A program made the translations under genes and the position numbers. Below, piece after piece: positions 55,479-64,000 of a DNA stretch of 64,000 nucleotides. The notes beneath the pieces were generated by a model. That model saw only the letters and a list, made by a program, of their open reading frames with translations, was not told the origin of the DNA and made no database searches. Numbering within the stretch: position 1 is the stretch's first letter; every line of letters starts with the position of its first letter. Origin of the DNA: Akanthomyces muscarius (Eukaryota > Ascomycota > Sordariomycetes > Hypocreales > Cordycipitaceae). The DNA is taken from assembly GCF_028009165.1 (NCBI RefSeq), contig NC_079241.1:4526001-4590000 (forward strand). Reading direction: 5' to 3'.

Positions 55479-56919
55479 CTATGACGACGCAGGCAGCTGC
55501 CGCAACTCCTCCCCTTCTCCCCCAGTTCCATCCAAAGTCTCTTTTCGAACGCTTATGCACTTTGCCTGTTTTCCATGTTAGCTGACATGCAGAATGCGAT
55601 TAGACACGGGGCGGCAATGCTTACCTCACCCATCAAGGCGACCATCTCCTTCGCCTCGGCAAACTTCATTCTGCCCAGGACTTGGTTGACTCTGTTGCGA
55701 GAGCCAGTCTCCAGCGCCTCTCGCATCTGCGATGGAAACTTGTCAAAGATTGTTCGCTCCGCGCTGCCGACGGCCGGGACTCCGATGCGGGCATGCCTGC
55801 CGGGCTCAGCGTCGAACAGCTGGATTTGGTCACCCTTGCGGCGTCGGCGCTTTGGGTTGGTCTCGACAAGATTGAGGAAGCGATGCAGTCGCAATGCGAC
55901 ATGCTGGTGAAACTGCCGTATCAGCTCGCCCCCAGGAGCGACCATGCGTCTGAAGAACGCGGCCGGACCCTTGGGCTCGGGCTTGTAGCAGTACTCAAGT
56001 ATCATTGCCTGATGCACGTATTGTCGGACCTTTGGGTCTTTTTTGTTCTTTGTGGCGGCTTTGAAAGCTTTGGCGAGGAGTGCATTCACTTCGCTGTCTC
56101 GCAGAATCTCTGGGTGGCAAGCGATGAGGGCCTGGCTCCCTGCGAGGTCGGACGGCGTGAGCTCGCCAAAGGCAATCGCGGCTGGCGTTGCCGGCAGCTT
56201 GTCGTCATCTTCAGAGGAAGATGCAGATGACTCGTCGTCGCTCTCTGGACCTGCAGTGCCTGCCTTTTTGATATCAGAGCTGTTGAAACCAGTACGATAG
56301 CATTCGCTGGTGATCTTATCCGCATCCTTCGCTTGTAAGATGCTGATCTTTTCAGCAATCTCAGCCTGCTGGCTTTCAATGTCTGTGATGTGGGCTGCGA
56401 GTCCATCCAGAATGGCGTCGCGACGGTAGCACTCGCCAGGGTGTTGCTCATTGAGCCCCTTTTCCAAATCATTCAAGAAGCCGAGTATCTTCTCGGACGA
56501 AGTTGGTTCCGGTGTCTTCTGAGCCAAGTCGCCCGGAGGCGGCGGTGGGCTCTCAGAGCTTTTGACACCTTGGAGGCTCCATTGCATAACTATGCCAACT
56601 GCAGTTTCGAATGGATCTTGGTCGGATGATTTGCTGGCCGTATCTGCCTTCAATGATGTGATCAAGTTTGATACTTGTTGCGCAACTACTACGTTCTCAG
56701 AATGCTTGTTTTTGAGGGCTTCGATTTCTCCTTTGCGCCGCTCTCGCTCTGCGTGCTTGGTGCGTCGCAGGAATTCCATGTAGGATCGCTTGTCAATGCC
56801 GGGAAGACATTCGACATCGGAGTCATCACTGAGTTCCATGTTTTGCTGAAAAACCGTCCTCAGTGTCGCATCATGTAAAACATTACTGCTAAACTCACCC
56901 ATTTGCTATAATCAACCAT
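55479..56919 (-). CDS. Divergent Cdc37-like Hsp90 cochaperone
   Basis: Three exons, 56919-56899 (only seven codons), 56845-55625 and 55565-55479, giving 442 residues. Introns are 53 and 59 nt with GTGAGT/GTAAGC donors. Splicing produces MVDYSKWQNMELSDDSDVEC, which matches the start of Cdc37 (MVDYSKW...ELSDDSD), including the Ser in a CK2-like acidic context. The N-terminal kinase-binding coiled coil (ERERRKGEIEALKNKHSENV) is recognisable. The central Hsp90-binding region keeps AIAFGELTPSDLAGSQALIA and the LLAKAF helix. A C-terminal block (DQIQLFDAEPGRHARIGVPA, DKFPSQMREALETGSRNRVN) also aligns in outline with Cdc37. Other stretches are divergent: SKSSDQDPFETAVGIVM, the Ser/Glu-rich linker near residue 225 and the Arg-rich RRMVAPGGEL region. 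Cdc37 delivers protein kinases to Hsp90. Whether this is the sole Cdc37 or a second, fast-evolving paralogue cannot be told from the window. Confidence 0.8.
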
Positions 56920-57900
56920 TATAACGTTGCTCAATAGCTATCGATTCTTGACTCGCCAGGGCTCACTTCCTGGGCTCTACAGAGCGGGCATTGCTTTTAA
57001 AGACCATTGATAATCACAACACGTGACAGGCATCGCATACAAGAAGTCGCACAGATGTGAATCACCGTTGCAAAGATGTGTCACCCTCACAAAAAATGTC
57101 GTGGTGTACGGCGCGGCTCCACGGAGGCACAGGAGGAACCAAACAGCAAATCGTCGAGATCAACGCAGAAGGTATCGAGTTTCTGTGTAAATGCGGCGGC
57201 AAATATGGAGTGCGTCTTGTGATAATATTATTGCAAAATTATATTGTCATCCATCACTGTAGTTTGTATACCCCTTCTGGGCCTTGGGGTTTTCGAACAG
57301 ATGACAGGTGGGTTCCATCACAAATCGATGCGTAATGAGCCTGCTGTCCATGGCCTGCCACTAGCACAAACATCATAAACGACAGACATGTGTTTATAGA
57401 TTATATTTTTATGAATAATTTTGGTACAATACTTGCGTTTCGCTTGGCCGGTGGCACTCTTCAGGAGCTGCCGCCCGCTGCGAGTCGATGGCGGCCCAAC
57501 CTGACCGGAAGCTGCTTTACGACTGAGACGAGACCATTCCGCAGATCGCGCACAATCCGACCTCAGGGTACCGCTAAATTCAGGGATATTCCAGCCCTTG
57601 TATCTTTCGAACTCATTCCAACTATATTGAGCCATATAGTCCTGTCAGTGCTTGCCAACCAAGTTTGGACCCGGCTATCCACGTCTTGGGTGCTACATGG
57701 GGCGACTTCCAAGTCCGCAGAGGTGCAGCGGGTTACTCTACAGCGAGCTTCGCGCCCGTGATGCAGCGGACTCGGTGCGAGGAGAGAAGCAAACGCAAGA
57801 CCTTGCAAATGCACCGCCTGTATAAATGGCGAAACACGTTTCTAGACCAGCCTAGAACTTCGACTTCTCCAACTACAAAGCATTGCCGAAGACAGCTGCA
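56920..57900. promoter_or_regulatory. Divergent region between Cdc37-like and first BTB gene
   Basis: About 980 bases. A TATA-like TATAAAT lies near 57820, about 80 bases before the BTB start. A minus-strand frame at 57318-57635 begins with an ATG (MAQYSWNEFERYKGW) but has no recognised domain or clear ending exon, so it is not called. Confidence 0.45.
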
Positions 57901-58681
57901 ATGCCTCTGCCCGCCGGTTTCGCGGAGCGGCTTGCCAAGTAGGTATTTGTTGCTCACGTCTCGGCAATCTCCCTGACCACCCTCACACCGTACAAGGGCT
58001 CGGAAAAACGGAGAGCACTGCGACTACGAAATTCGATGTCAAGGCAGGACCATCAAAGTTCACAAGCTCATCCTCGGCATCCAGTCTCCGGTTCTGAAGA
58101 CAGCCTGCACTGGCCCCTTCAAGGTACGAGGAAGCCCTGCAGACCAGTGTCATCCACTCTGACGCACCGCAACAGGAAAGCTCGAATGGATTCTACGAAA
58201 TTCAAGACTTCGCAGCTGATGTCGTGAGCGCGGCCGTCGACTGCTTCTACAGCGGCGACTATGAAGCCCCGACAGCAATCACGGACGAAACTGCCTCGAC
58301 ACACGAAGCGGCAGGGCCTCTTATTTTTCACAGCAAAGTTTTCACGTTTGCTGTGTCGCTGCCCACAACATGAAAGACACTGTGACCCTCCTCAACGCGT
58401 TTCCCGCGGTATATGAGTTGCAAGGAAAAGGTGTCTGGAATTTGCGAAAAATCCTATGTATCGAGTTGAGGCATCGTATGCAAACGATTCCTCGTTCCCC
58501 TGATTTTACTGCAGCAATTAATGTGATTGCTTCAAAGAGCCCGGGTTTTGTTGTCTTGTTCATGGAGCTGATCTGGGCAGAAGGGGCTCGTATTCGACGC
58601 GGATGCGACTGCAGCATTTTTACCATTGTTGATGTTTTGGGTTGGCGATGCACTAGATGTAAAAAGTCTGGTGCCAAATGA
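57901..58681 (+). pseudogene. BTB/POZ-domain gene with frame lesion and internal deletion (copy 1)
   Basis: BTB/POZ proteins are protein-interaction factors, some acting as cullin-3 ligase adaptors. Exons 57901-57938, 57997-58123 and 58176 onward are joined by introns of 58 and 52 nt with CTGAC branches, giving ARKNGEHCDYEIRCQGRTIK then VHKLILGIQSPVLKTACTGP and VVSAAVDCFYSGDYEAP, a standard BTB domain. At 58353-58356 (GTGT) the frame breaks. Without a lesion it would run FAV-AAHNMKDTVTLLNAFP into the frame that stays open to 58681. That tail encodes an alpha-helical region and a Cys-rich end (RRGCDCSIFTIVDVLGWRCT, RCKKSGAK). Relative to copy 2, about 19 codons between MKD and TVTLL also appear to be missing. 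Read literally, the product stops after 120 residues at the TGA at 58371. Most likely a decaying gene; a truncated functional protein or a sequence error is possible. Confidence 0.65.
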
Positions 58682-59161
58682 GCCTCTTGCAGCTATTCTT
58701 TCGCTCAGTTCTAGATGCCTCTAGTTTTACTAAAATCGAGGAATTTCAACCTTTTCCCACTTAAGGAAATTCACTAGCTTCTCGCTACTTGAGGCTTACC
58801 ACACGGCTTATTTTTGGGACCATCACTGTTGAAGAAATATAGTTAGCTGCAACCTCTGGTTACGCTGCCAGGGACAGACAGCGCTGAGGAGGTATATTGT
58901 TCGAGCCTCAATAGATTGTACCAATTTCCGTGCTTACAAGAAGATGATTCTGCCTCAAATTTTTCTATCCTGTATGTTTGGCTATTTTGGTAATTTTTCG
59001 GCGCTTTCGCAAGTGACGGACGAATGCTGCCGGGCCGGCAGATGCCCTTCGGTGACTTGCAAACGAAGATTTCTCTTTCCGCGAAGCTCAAGCGTCATGA
59101 AAATCAAAATTTCACTCTTTACTACCTGCTCTCCCGCAACTATTCCTTCCGCCTCAAGAGT
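58682..59161. other. Spacer between the two BTB copies
   Basis: 480 bases with no coding potential recognised. AT-rich near 58930-59000. It would contain the promoter of copy 2. Confidence 0.5.
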
Positions 59162-59881
59162 ATGCCTCTCTCGTGCGCCTTCACGGATAGCCTTTGGCAG
59201 TAGGTGATTCGTTTTCTGCCACACGAGCAGCGAGTTTTTCTAACAAGGTAGAAATTTGATTGACGCAGCGTTCGTTGATTTCAAGCTCTGTGCGATGGAG
59301 GGTCACTCTTTGTGCACAGAATCATCCTCGGCTCACATTCGCCTGTATTTCTGACGGCCATTTCAGGGCCCTCCACGGTAGACAGGCGCCTCTCCTTGCA
59401 CGTTGCTGGCACGCACGCTGACGAGACCCAGGAAGAGCAAAACGGAGAATACGAAATCGAAGACGCCACATTTATCGCAGTCTGCAAAATGGTCGAATTC
59501 ATGTACACTGGTACATACGCGGCTCCGCCTACCGACTCGTCCGTGGCCGACGACATTTGCAGAGACGCATGTTTTCACGCGCAAATGGTAGCGTTGGCGG
59601 ACAAGTACCTGATCTCGGCTCTTTTCGAGATTGCGAGAGAAAACTTCGACGCTTCGGTCGCATCGGAGAGCAACGCACTTGCGCTTCTTGGCTCTGTACC
59701 AGACATATATGCCATCGATGCAGATGGGGGTCTGGCACTGCGGGAAATACTCGTAAGAAACCTTGACGAGCGTCTTGCGGAAGTGGGCAGGGATGAAGTC
59801 TTAAGAAAAGCTGTTGAAGGCGTAGGGAAAGCAGTACCTGCATTCGCTACCGATCTTCTGAAGTCGGTACTTCGGCTATGA
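59162..59881 (+). pseudogene. BTB/POZ-domain gene with one frame lesion (copy 2)
   Basis: Same architecture as copy 1. Exon 1 is again 38 nt (59162-59199, MPLSCAFTDSLWQ) and ends at a GTAGGT donor at the same codon position. The 52-nt intron has a TCTAACA branch. Exon 2 reads NLIDAAFVDFKL, then the frame breaks at 59289-59293 (TGTGC). It resumes as CDGGSLFVHRIILGSHSPVF and stays open to 59881, encoding VEFMYTGTY (BTB helix pair) and FHAQMVALADKYLISALFEI with a helical BACK-like tail. Only a two-base surplus, or a one-base loss, separates it from an intact reading frame of about 220 residues. Translation starting inside (first usable codon near 59312) would lack the first strand of the BTB fold. 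I tried alternative acceptors and none restored the frame. Could be a recent pseudogene, an unusual splice, or an assembly error. Confidence 0.62.
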
Positions 59882-60177
59882 CGGCCTGGTACGATCATGG
59901 CGGTTGAAGACAGTGTACAAGTACGATGTAGGGAATTGAAGTTCCTTCGAGGCTCACGTAGCTTGAAGGGGGGTTTCTCTCGCTTTCAATGAAGCTTGTT
60001 TGGTTTTCTCGCATCAAAAGCGCCATAACGTCAGAATATTCGTCGTCGGCCGCTTGCCATTGTTTGGTTTTCCTCGATATGGCATCCAAATTATTTGATC
60101 AAATTCACCTCTATCAAAATTAGGAAAATATCTAGCATTACGGGACGAACAGTCCATCAAAACTCAAAAAGCCTCTT
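59882..60177. other. Convergent gap between BTB copy 2 and the DUF3712-like gene
   Basis: About 300 bases between converging stops, AT-rich with 3'-UTR character. No gene seen. Confidence 0.5.
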
Positions 60178-61515
60178 TCAGCGCCTTGCACGTCGTTTTT
60201 GCCAATGACCTTGGATCCTGTCCAGCAGAGTCGCGTTCGAAAACACATCCCCAATCGCATCAAGTAAATTGACGTCGCCCATAGAAGTTCCGTTAGCCAT
60301 GCCTATGCCCACCAAGCCACTTTTGAGTATGCTTGTGCCGGCCCCATTGATCAGCGCGACGAGCGGTACCTTGCCGTTCAGCACCCTTTTGCTAAGTAGC
60401 GTCTTCAAAAAATCAATCTTCTCTCCGTACATTGTAAAACTAGTGACTTTCAGCTGGATTGTAACGTGTCCAGCAGACAACTGCGATGCCTGGCCGCGCA
60501 GGATGGTGCCGAGGTTGTTGATGATGGTCGGAATGTTCACGAGGCCGTCAATGAAAACATTGGTGGCCCCCGGCACCAGACTGACATTATACGCCAGCGC
60601 CTGGCCGATGCTAATGTCGTTGACGAGCAATTCGACCGTCACGTTGCCAACCTGCGCGCTAATGGAGCTCGGGTTGGAAAAGCTAATGTTTGCTTGGACG
60701 TTCTTGTTGTCGACAGGCGGCAACAGGAGCTTGACCTCATTCACTGTAATGTCGGCGAGCCCGCGAAGGCCGTTGATGCTGATAGGTCGTGCGAGGTTGA
60801 AGCTGTAGCTGAGGCTGCCGAGGAAGACATCGAGACCCTTGACACGCACGTCAAACGGGATCGTCTCGCTGTCGATGAAGCGATCAGCCCAGTTCACAAG
60901 CGCGTCCGAGTCATTGATATGCAGTGTCCCTTTCCGGATATCAATCTTTGTAGATTTGTCAATCGGGAAACCCTTAATGTCCGCGCTGAGCACGGTTGGC
61001 GGCTGATCTTGGGTGGTGTCGTGGAGGGTGAACTCGAGGTCGCCGACCCTGGCGCCCAGCGGCGACAGGACGGAGGCATTGGCAGCAAAGTCAATCTCCC
61101 TCGAGTTCCTGATGAAGACGGAAGCGTGTTGTACTATGATGTCGCGAGAGTTGATGAAGCGGGCGATGATGAGTGGTATGAAAACTTTGAAGCTGCGTCG
61201 GGGATTCCGTCAGTCGCGTGGCTACTTTCGCTTGGCGAGTTTGACCAACAAGAGGGGCAAAATAATAGCCAGTCCCAGCACAACCCCAATGGTGTACCAT
61301 TTCCAAAACTTCTTAAAGTGTCCTTTCTTGTTCTTCTTCTTCTCCCCGTCTCCCTCTTTGGTCTCCCGTTCAGGTTCCTCCTTGGATGCTGGAGCAGCAG
61401 AAGGAGGCTTGTGGTCGCTTGGGCTTCGGCTATGATCGCTCTGTGCTTCAGATTGATCACTTTCACTGCCAGATTTGAAAGGATTTTCCGTTTTAGATGG
61501 GCCGGCTTCCGACAT
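60178..61515 (-). CDS. DUF3712-like single-pass membrane protein
   Basis: Modelled as two exons, 61515-61226 and 61192-60178, giving 434 residues. Residues 1-70 are a charged, Ser/Glu/Lys-rich cytosolic tail ending KKKNKKGHFKKFWK. A transmembrane helix follows (74-91, TIGVVLGLAIILPLLLV). The large C-terminal part is outside or lumenal and beta-rich, with repeated LEA-like strands: ADIKGFPIDKSTKIDI, PFDVRVKGLDVFLGSLSYSF, ADITVNEVKLLLPPV, ISAQVGNVTVELLVNDISIG and a final MANGTSMGDVN. These patterns resemble fungal DUF3712 (LEA2-like) proteins, whose role is unknown. Joining the parts requires a 33-nt intron (61225-61193: GTAGCC donor, GACTGAC branch, GACGCAG acceptor), far shorter than other introns here. 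The same 33 bases are in frame but contain two stops (TAG, TGA). If that is not an intron, the gene is split or broken. Several NxS/T sites lie in the outer part. Confidence 0.68.
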
Positions 61516-63015
61516 GGTGTGTAAGAAATGATTGGGTGTCGTTAATTTCAGTGAACAGAGCCGCAGGAGGGACAGGGTATCTCTCTTATACATGAAACTG
61601 AAACTTGTACGACATAACTCTATTACAAATTGAAAACATGTGATGACTGTTATACAGTTATGCTATCATGTATTGTTTACAGCATCAAGAGACGGACACG
61701 GGAGGTTGACTGGCTGTGTGAGACCGGTATAATAGCCACGGCACCATGGACCCCTGGAGAGCACGTTATCGGCGGAGGCTGTTGTAGGGCTCATGCGGGT
61801 AAGTACAAATATTACGAGTGCTATGACGGCCCGTCAGCTAATCAACGTTGCCGGGAAAACGTTTCTCGGTCAGCCATAGGCGGAGCAATGCTGCCATGGA
61901 AGTGGGTAGCTGGCAGGCATTACGTTCGGGCGGGACGTTGGGACCGGAACGGAGGCGGGATCCCTCAAGCAACATGCTTTAGCTCGAGGGTTATTTGTAT
62001 ATTAAAGGCCCTATTTCTTGTTTCTCGAAACTTCGCGCCTTTGTGGCGTCTGTGCTTTCTAGTCGTTGTTGTTAGGGCGTGACGTGTCCCATGTTGAGGC
62101 TCTCGTCAAGCTCGCCCGGCGCGTGTGTGCGACTTCGAAAACATTACAACATAGCACCGAGCACCTGCAATGACTAAGCTTCATCTAGGCTTCCTCATGA
62201 TGTCGTAGCCAAAGCAGATTCAAACCAAGGAAATGGGGAGTATTGTGCTGAGAATCTCATGTTGACCATATCGAGCCGGCAAAGACGGCTGTAAGCTGGA
62301 GGTCGCGCATGTCGTTGGGCCAATTTTAAGGTTCGCCGTGTCTTTTACCACGGTTATGATTACGGAATCCTCCCGTGGCTGTCCAGATCGAGTCGCGATG
62401 CTAGGGCTGGTGCTAACCCGTTGCCGTATTGGTGCCGAGCGGACTTTGACGACTGGATACTCGCAGCAGGCTACAGCGGGCGACGCACCAACACAACAAG
62501 GTTGGCCAATGGTTAGGTATTAGTGGGCTGTTTATGAAGGCTGAAGGGCTGTGCGGCTCTGCGACCAAAGCGAAGGGGCGTCATGGCCAATAACGCGCGG
62601 CCATCGACTTGTTGGGCACGGTATTTTCGGAAGAATTTTAGTTAGCGTCCTTCAGTTCAGACCGCCCCACTAGGACAATTCGATGGTCAGCCGTTCCACC
62701 ATCCACGACTGTCCGCCTGCGCAGCCGTCCGTGTCATGCGGCTTCCACGGCGGGGGCCCGATAGCGTCGCCTGGTCCCTTCAGCTCGTGACATCACTGCA
62801 TGGCCCTCTTCACCTCGTCCGCATTTCACATGTCACGCATGTAGCTTCATCACTACTTTTCGAAATATCGACTCTGAATTTTGACGAGTCTCAGCACAAA
62901 CACGTCCGCATACACGCGTTGATGCAGCAGGCCACCAAGCAACAGGAGCTCCGATAAGCTACTCGTACATACCCCGCCAAACGGCCGCGCAAGCGGCCCA
63001 GCTTTACATTTCAGC
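61516..63015. other. 1.5-kb intergenic region without a supported gene
   Basis: Divergent upstream region of the DUF3712-like and PHAF1-family genes. An open plus-strand frame at 61630-62082 (150 codons) and shorter ones show no domain. No repeats of note. Confidence 0.45.
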
Positions 63016-64000
63016 ATGTCGCTGTTCAGCGCACAACTGCATCCCGGTCGAGCTTTGGGCTTTCTAGGTTGGTATACCGTGGCCTTTTAATGTTGCCCCG
63101 CGTTGACTGACTTGCGGCAGTCCTCGGCGCCTCCCTCCACGATGTCCTGACCCGGCTCAAAGCCGAGCCGCAGCGGTTCCCCAAGATCGACGTCGTGCAC
63201 TCAACGGAAAGGCCTGTTACAGACCCGGTCTGCATTCTGCTGCCACAAAACGGCATGCGACTGCGGTTCGATGGTCCCGAGCAGCGGCTCCGGCTTATTG
63301 AAATCACCGACTTTACAAAGAACCACATCACATTCAAAGACCGCGACCTGGTACGGCCGGCAAACAGCACGTCGGAGCCCGGGTCGCCCATCCCCGGCGA
63401 GTCCTCCTCCGGTCCGACATTTCGACACATATACCAGCGACTGCTAGGCCCGACCTACGCCGGCGAGTTCATTCCGTCGTCAAGCGGCGGTCAGGGCATG
63501 GGCATCTACGTGCTGTCGTATCCCGGAGTGGCTTTCAACTTTCCCATGGCAGCTTCCGCCTACTCTCCCGACAAGGACGTCGTGTCTCTCCTGTCGGCTT
63601 CGTCCAGCCAAGTAGCGACGTCCATGGCCGTGTTCAGTGGAGAATCCTGGGCCGATGCGAGACCCACGCTGTGGACGGAAGTGCTGCCCAGCATCAAATC
63701 GTCGACTGTGTTTCCGAGGACCAAAGAGGTGTACCCTGATGAAGTGTCCCTCGTTCGAATCCATGGAGGAGGCAAGCTGCAAATGTCTCGCAAGTGGACC
63801 AATAGCGGCTTTTTCATTCAACTCGGCCAGACGACGCCTCAAGAGCTGGTCATGGAACTGGGACCTCCAAATGCCATCTATCGCAAGAATGATGAGAAAA
63901 TGGACGTTCACCAAGGGCGGATACCAGGAGCTGCGAGAGGGAGAAGCGATGGCGCCGATCCAGGTCGCGCAGACGAGGCCATCACGGACACGGACCAGTC
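63016..64000 (+). CDS. UPF0183/PHAF1-family protein (3' end outside the window)
   Basis: Two exons visible: 63016-63067 and 63121 to the window end, about 310 residues. The 53-nt intron (GTTGGT donor, TTGACTGAC branch, GCGGCAG acceptor) joins GFL to VLGASLHDVL, giving MSLFSAQLHPGRALGFLVLG, the expected N-terminus. The family core follows: DVLTRLKAEPQRFPKIDVVHS, QNGMRLRFDGPEQRLRLIE, TFRHIYQRLLGPTYAGEF, YVLSYPGVAFNFP, SLLSASSSQVATSMAVF and ELVMELGPPNAIYRKNDEKM. Members include human PHAF1 (C16orf70), reported to act with phosphatidylinositol-bound complexes in autophagy. A fungal role is not established from this sequence. The frame is open to the last base, so the C-terminal region is missing from view. 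Confidence 0.87.

Noticed and set aside
57318..57635. Minus-strand frame starting MAQYSWNEFERYKGW
   Set aside because: Good-looking start and composition, but no homology recognised and no clear continuation; left uncalled.

Overview
This window looks like nuclear DNA of a filamentous ascomycete, most likely a Sordariomycete and probably Hypocreales. The evidence is gene content (Rad50, Gwt1, a filamentous-fungus GT2 synthase, a Clr5-domain protein, a fungal UPF0183 protein), short introns of about 50-75 nt with GTANGT donors and CTAAC/CTGAC branch sites, and balanced base composition. The order assignment is inference. Exon-intron structures were built by hand from reading frame, splice signals and family conservation. 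Many open frames in the window begin only at non-ATG codons, so starts were re-chosen at ATG.

Layout. 1-9.6 kb is gene dense: the 3' part of rad50 (+), then a minus-strand run of a PP4 regulatory subunit R2 (Psy4 type), a proline-rich SPRY protein and a vacuolar Ca2+/H+ exchanger with a very large cytosolic loop. 9.6-31.3 kb is sparse: a Kin4/KfsA-like kinase (-), the GPI inositol-acyltransferase Gwt1 (-), and a divergently transcribed small BTB-like protein (+), with empty gaps of 3.6, 4.8 and 6 kb. A GT2 polysaccharide synthase (-) follows at 31.3-33.1 kb, then about 12.4 kb with no supportable gene. That stretch holds a tRNA-like element, a 27-bp tandem duplication and transcript-leader-like pyrimidine-rich DNA.

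45.5-64 kb is dense again: a conserved fungal protein of unknown function (+), an enoyl-CoA hydratase/isomerase (-), a Clr5-domain protein (+), mitochondrial D-lactate dehydrogenase (+), an SDR oxidoreductase (-), a divergent Cdc37-like cochaperone (-), two adjacent related BTB/POZ genes that both carry a frame lesion (+), a DUF3712-like membrane protein (-) and the 5' part of a PHAF1/UPF0183 gene (+).

The genes are mostly unrelated housekeeping functions. There is no biosynthetic cluster, CRISPR array or intact transposon. The only functional pairing of note is rad50 next to a PP4 subunit, both DNA-damage-response genes, arranged tail to tail. The least ordinary signals are the matching frame lesions in the tandem BTB pair, a divergent Cdc37 relative, a GC-AG intron inside the kinase ATP-binding region, a possible 33-nt intron, and a tRNA-like sequence with a perfect B box in the gene-poor block.
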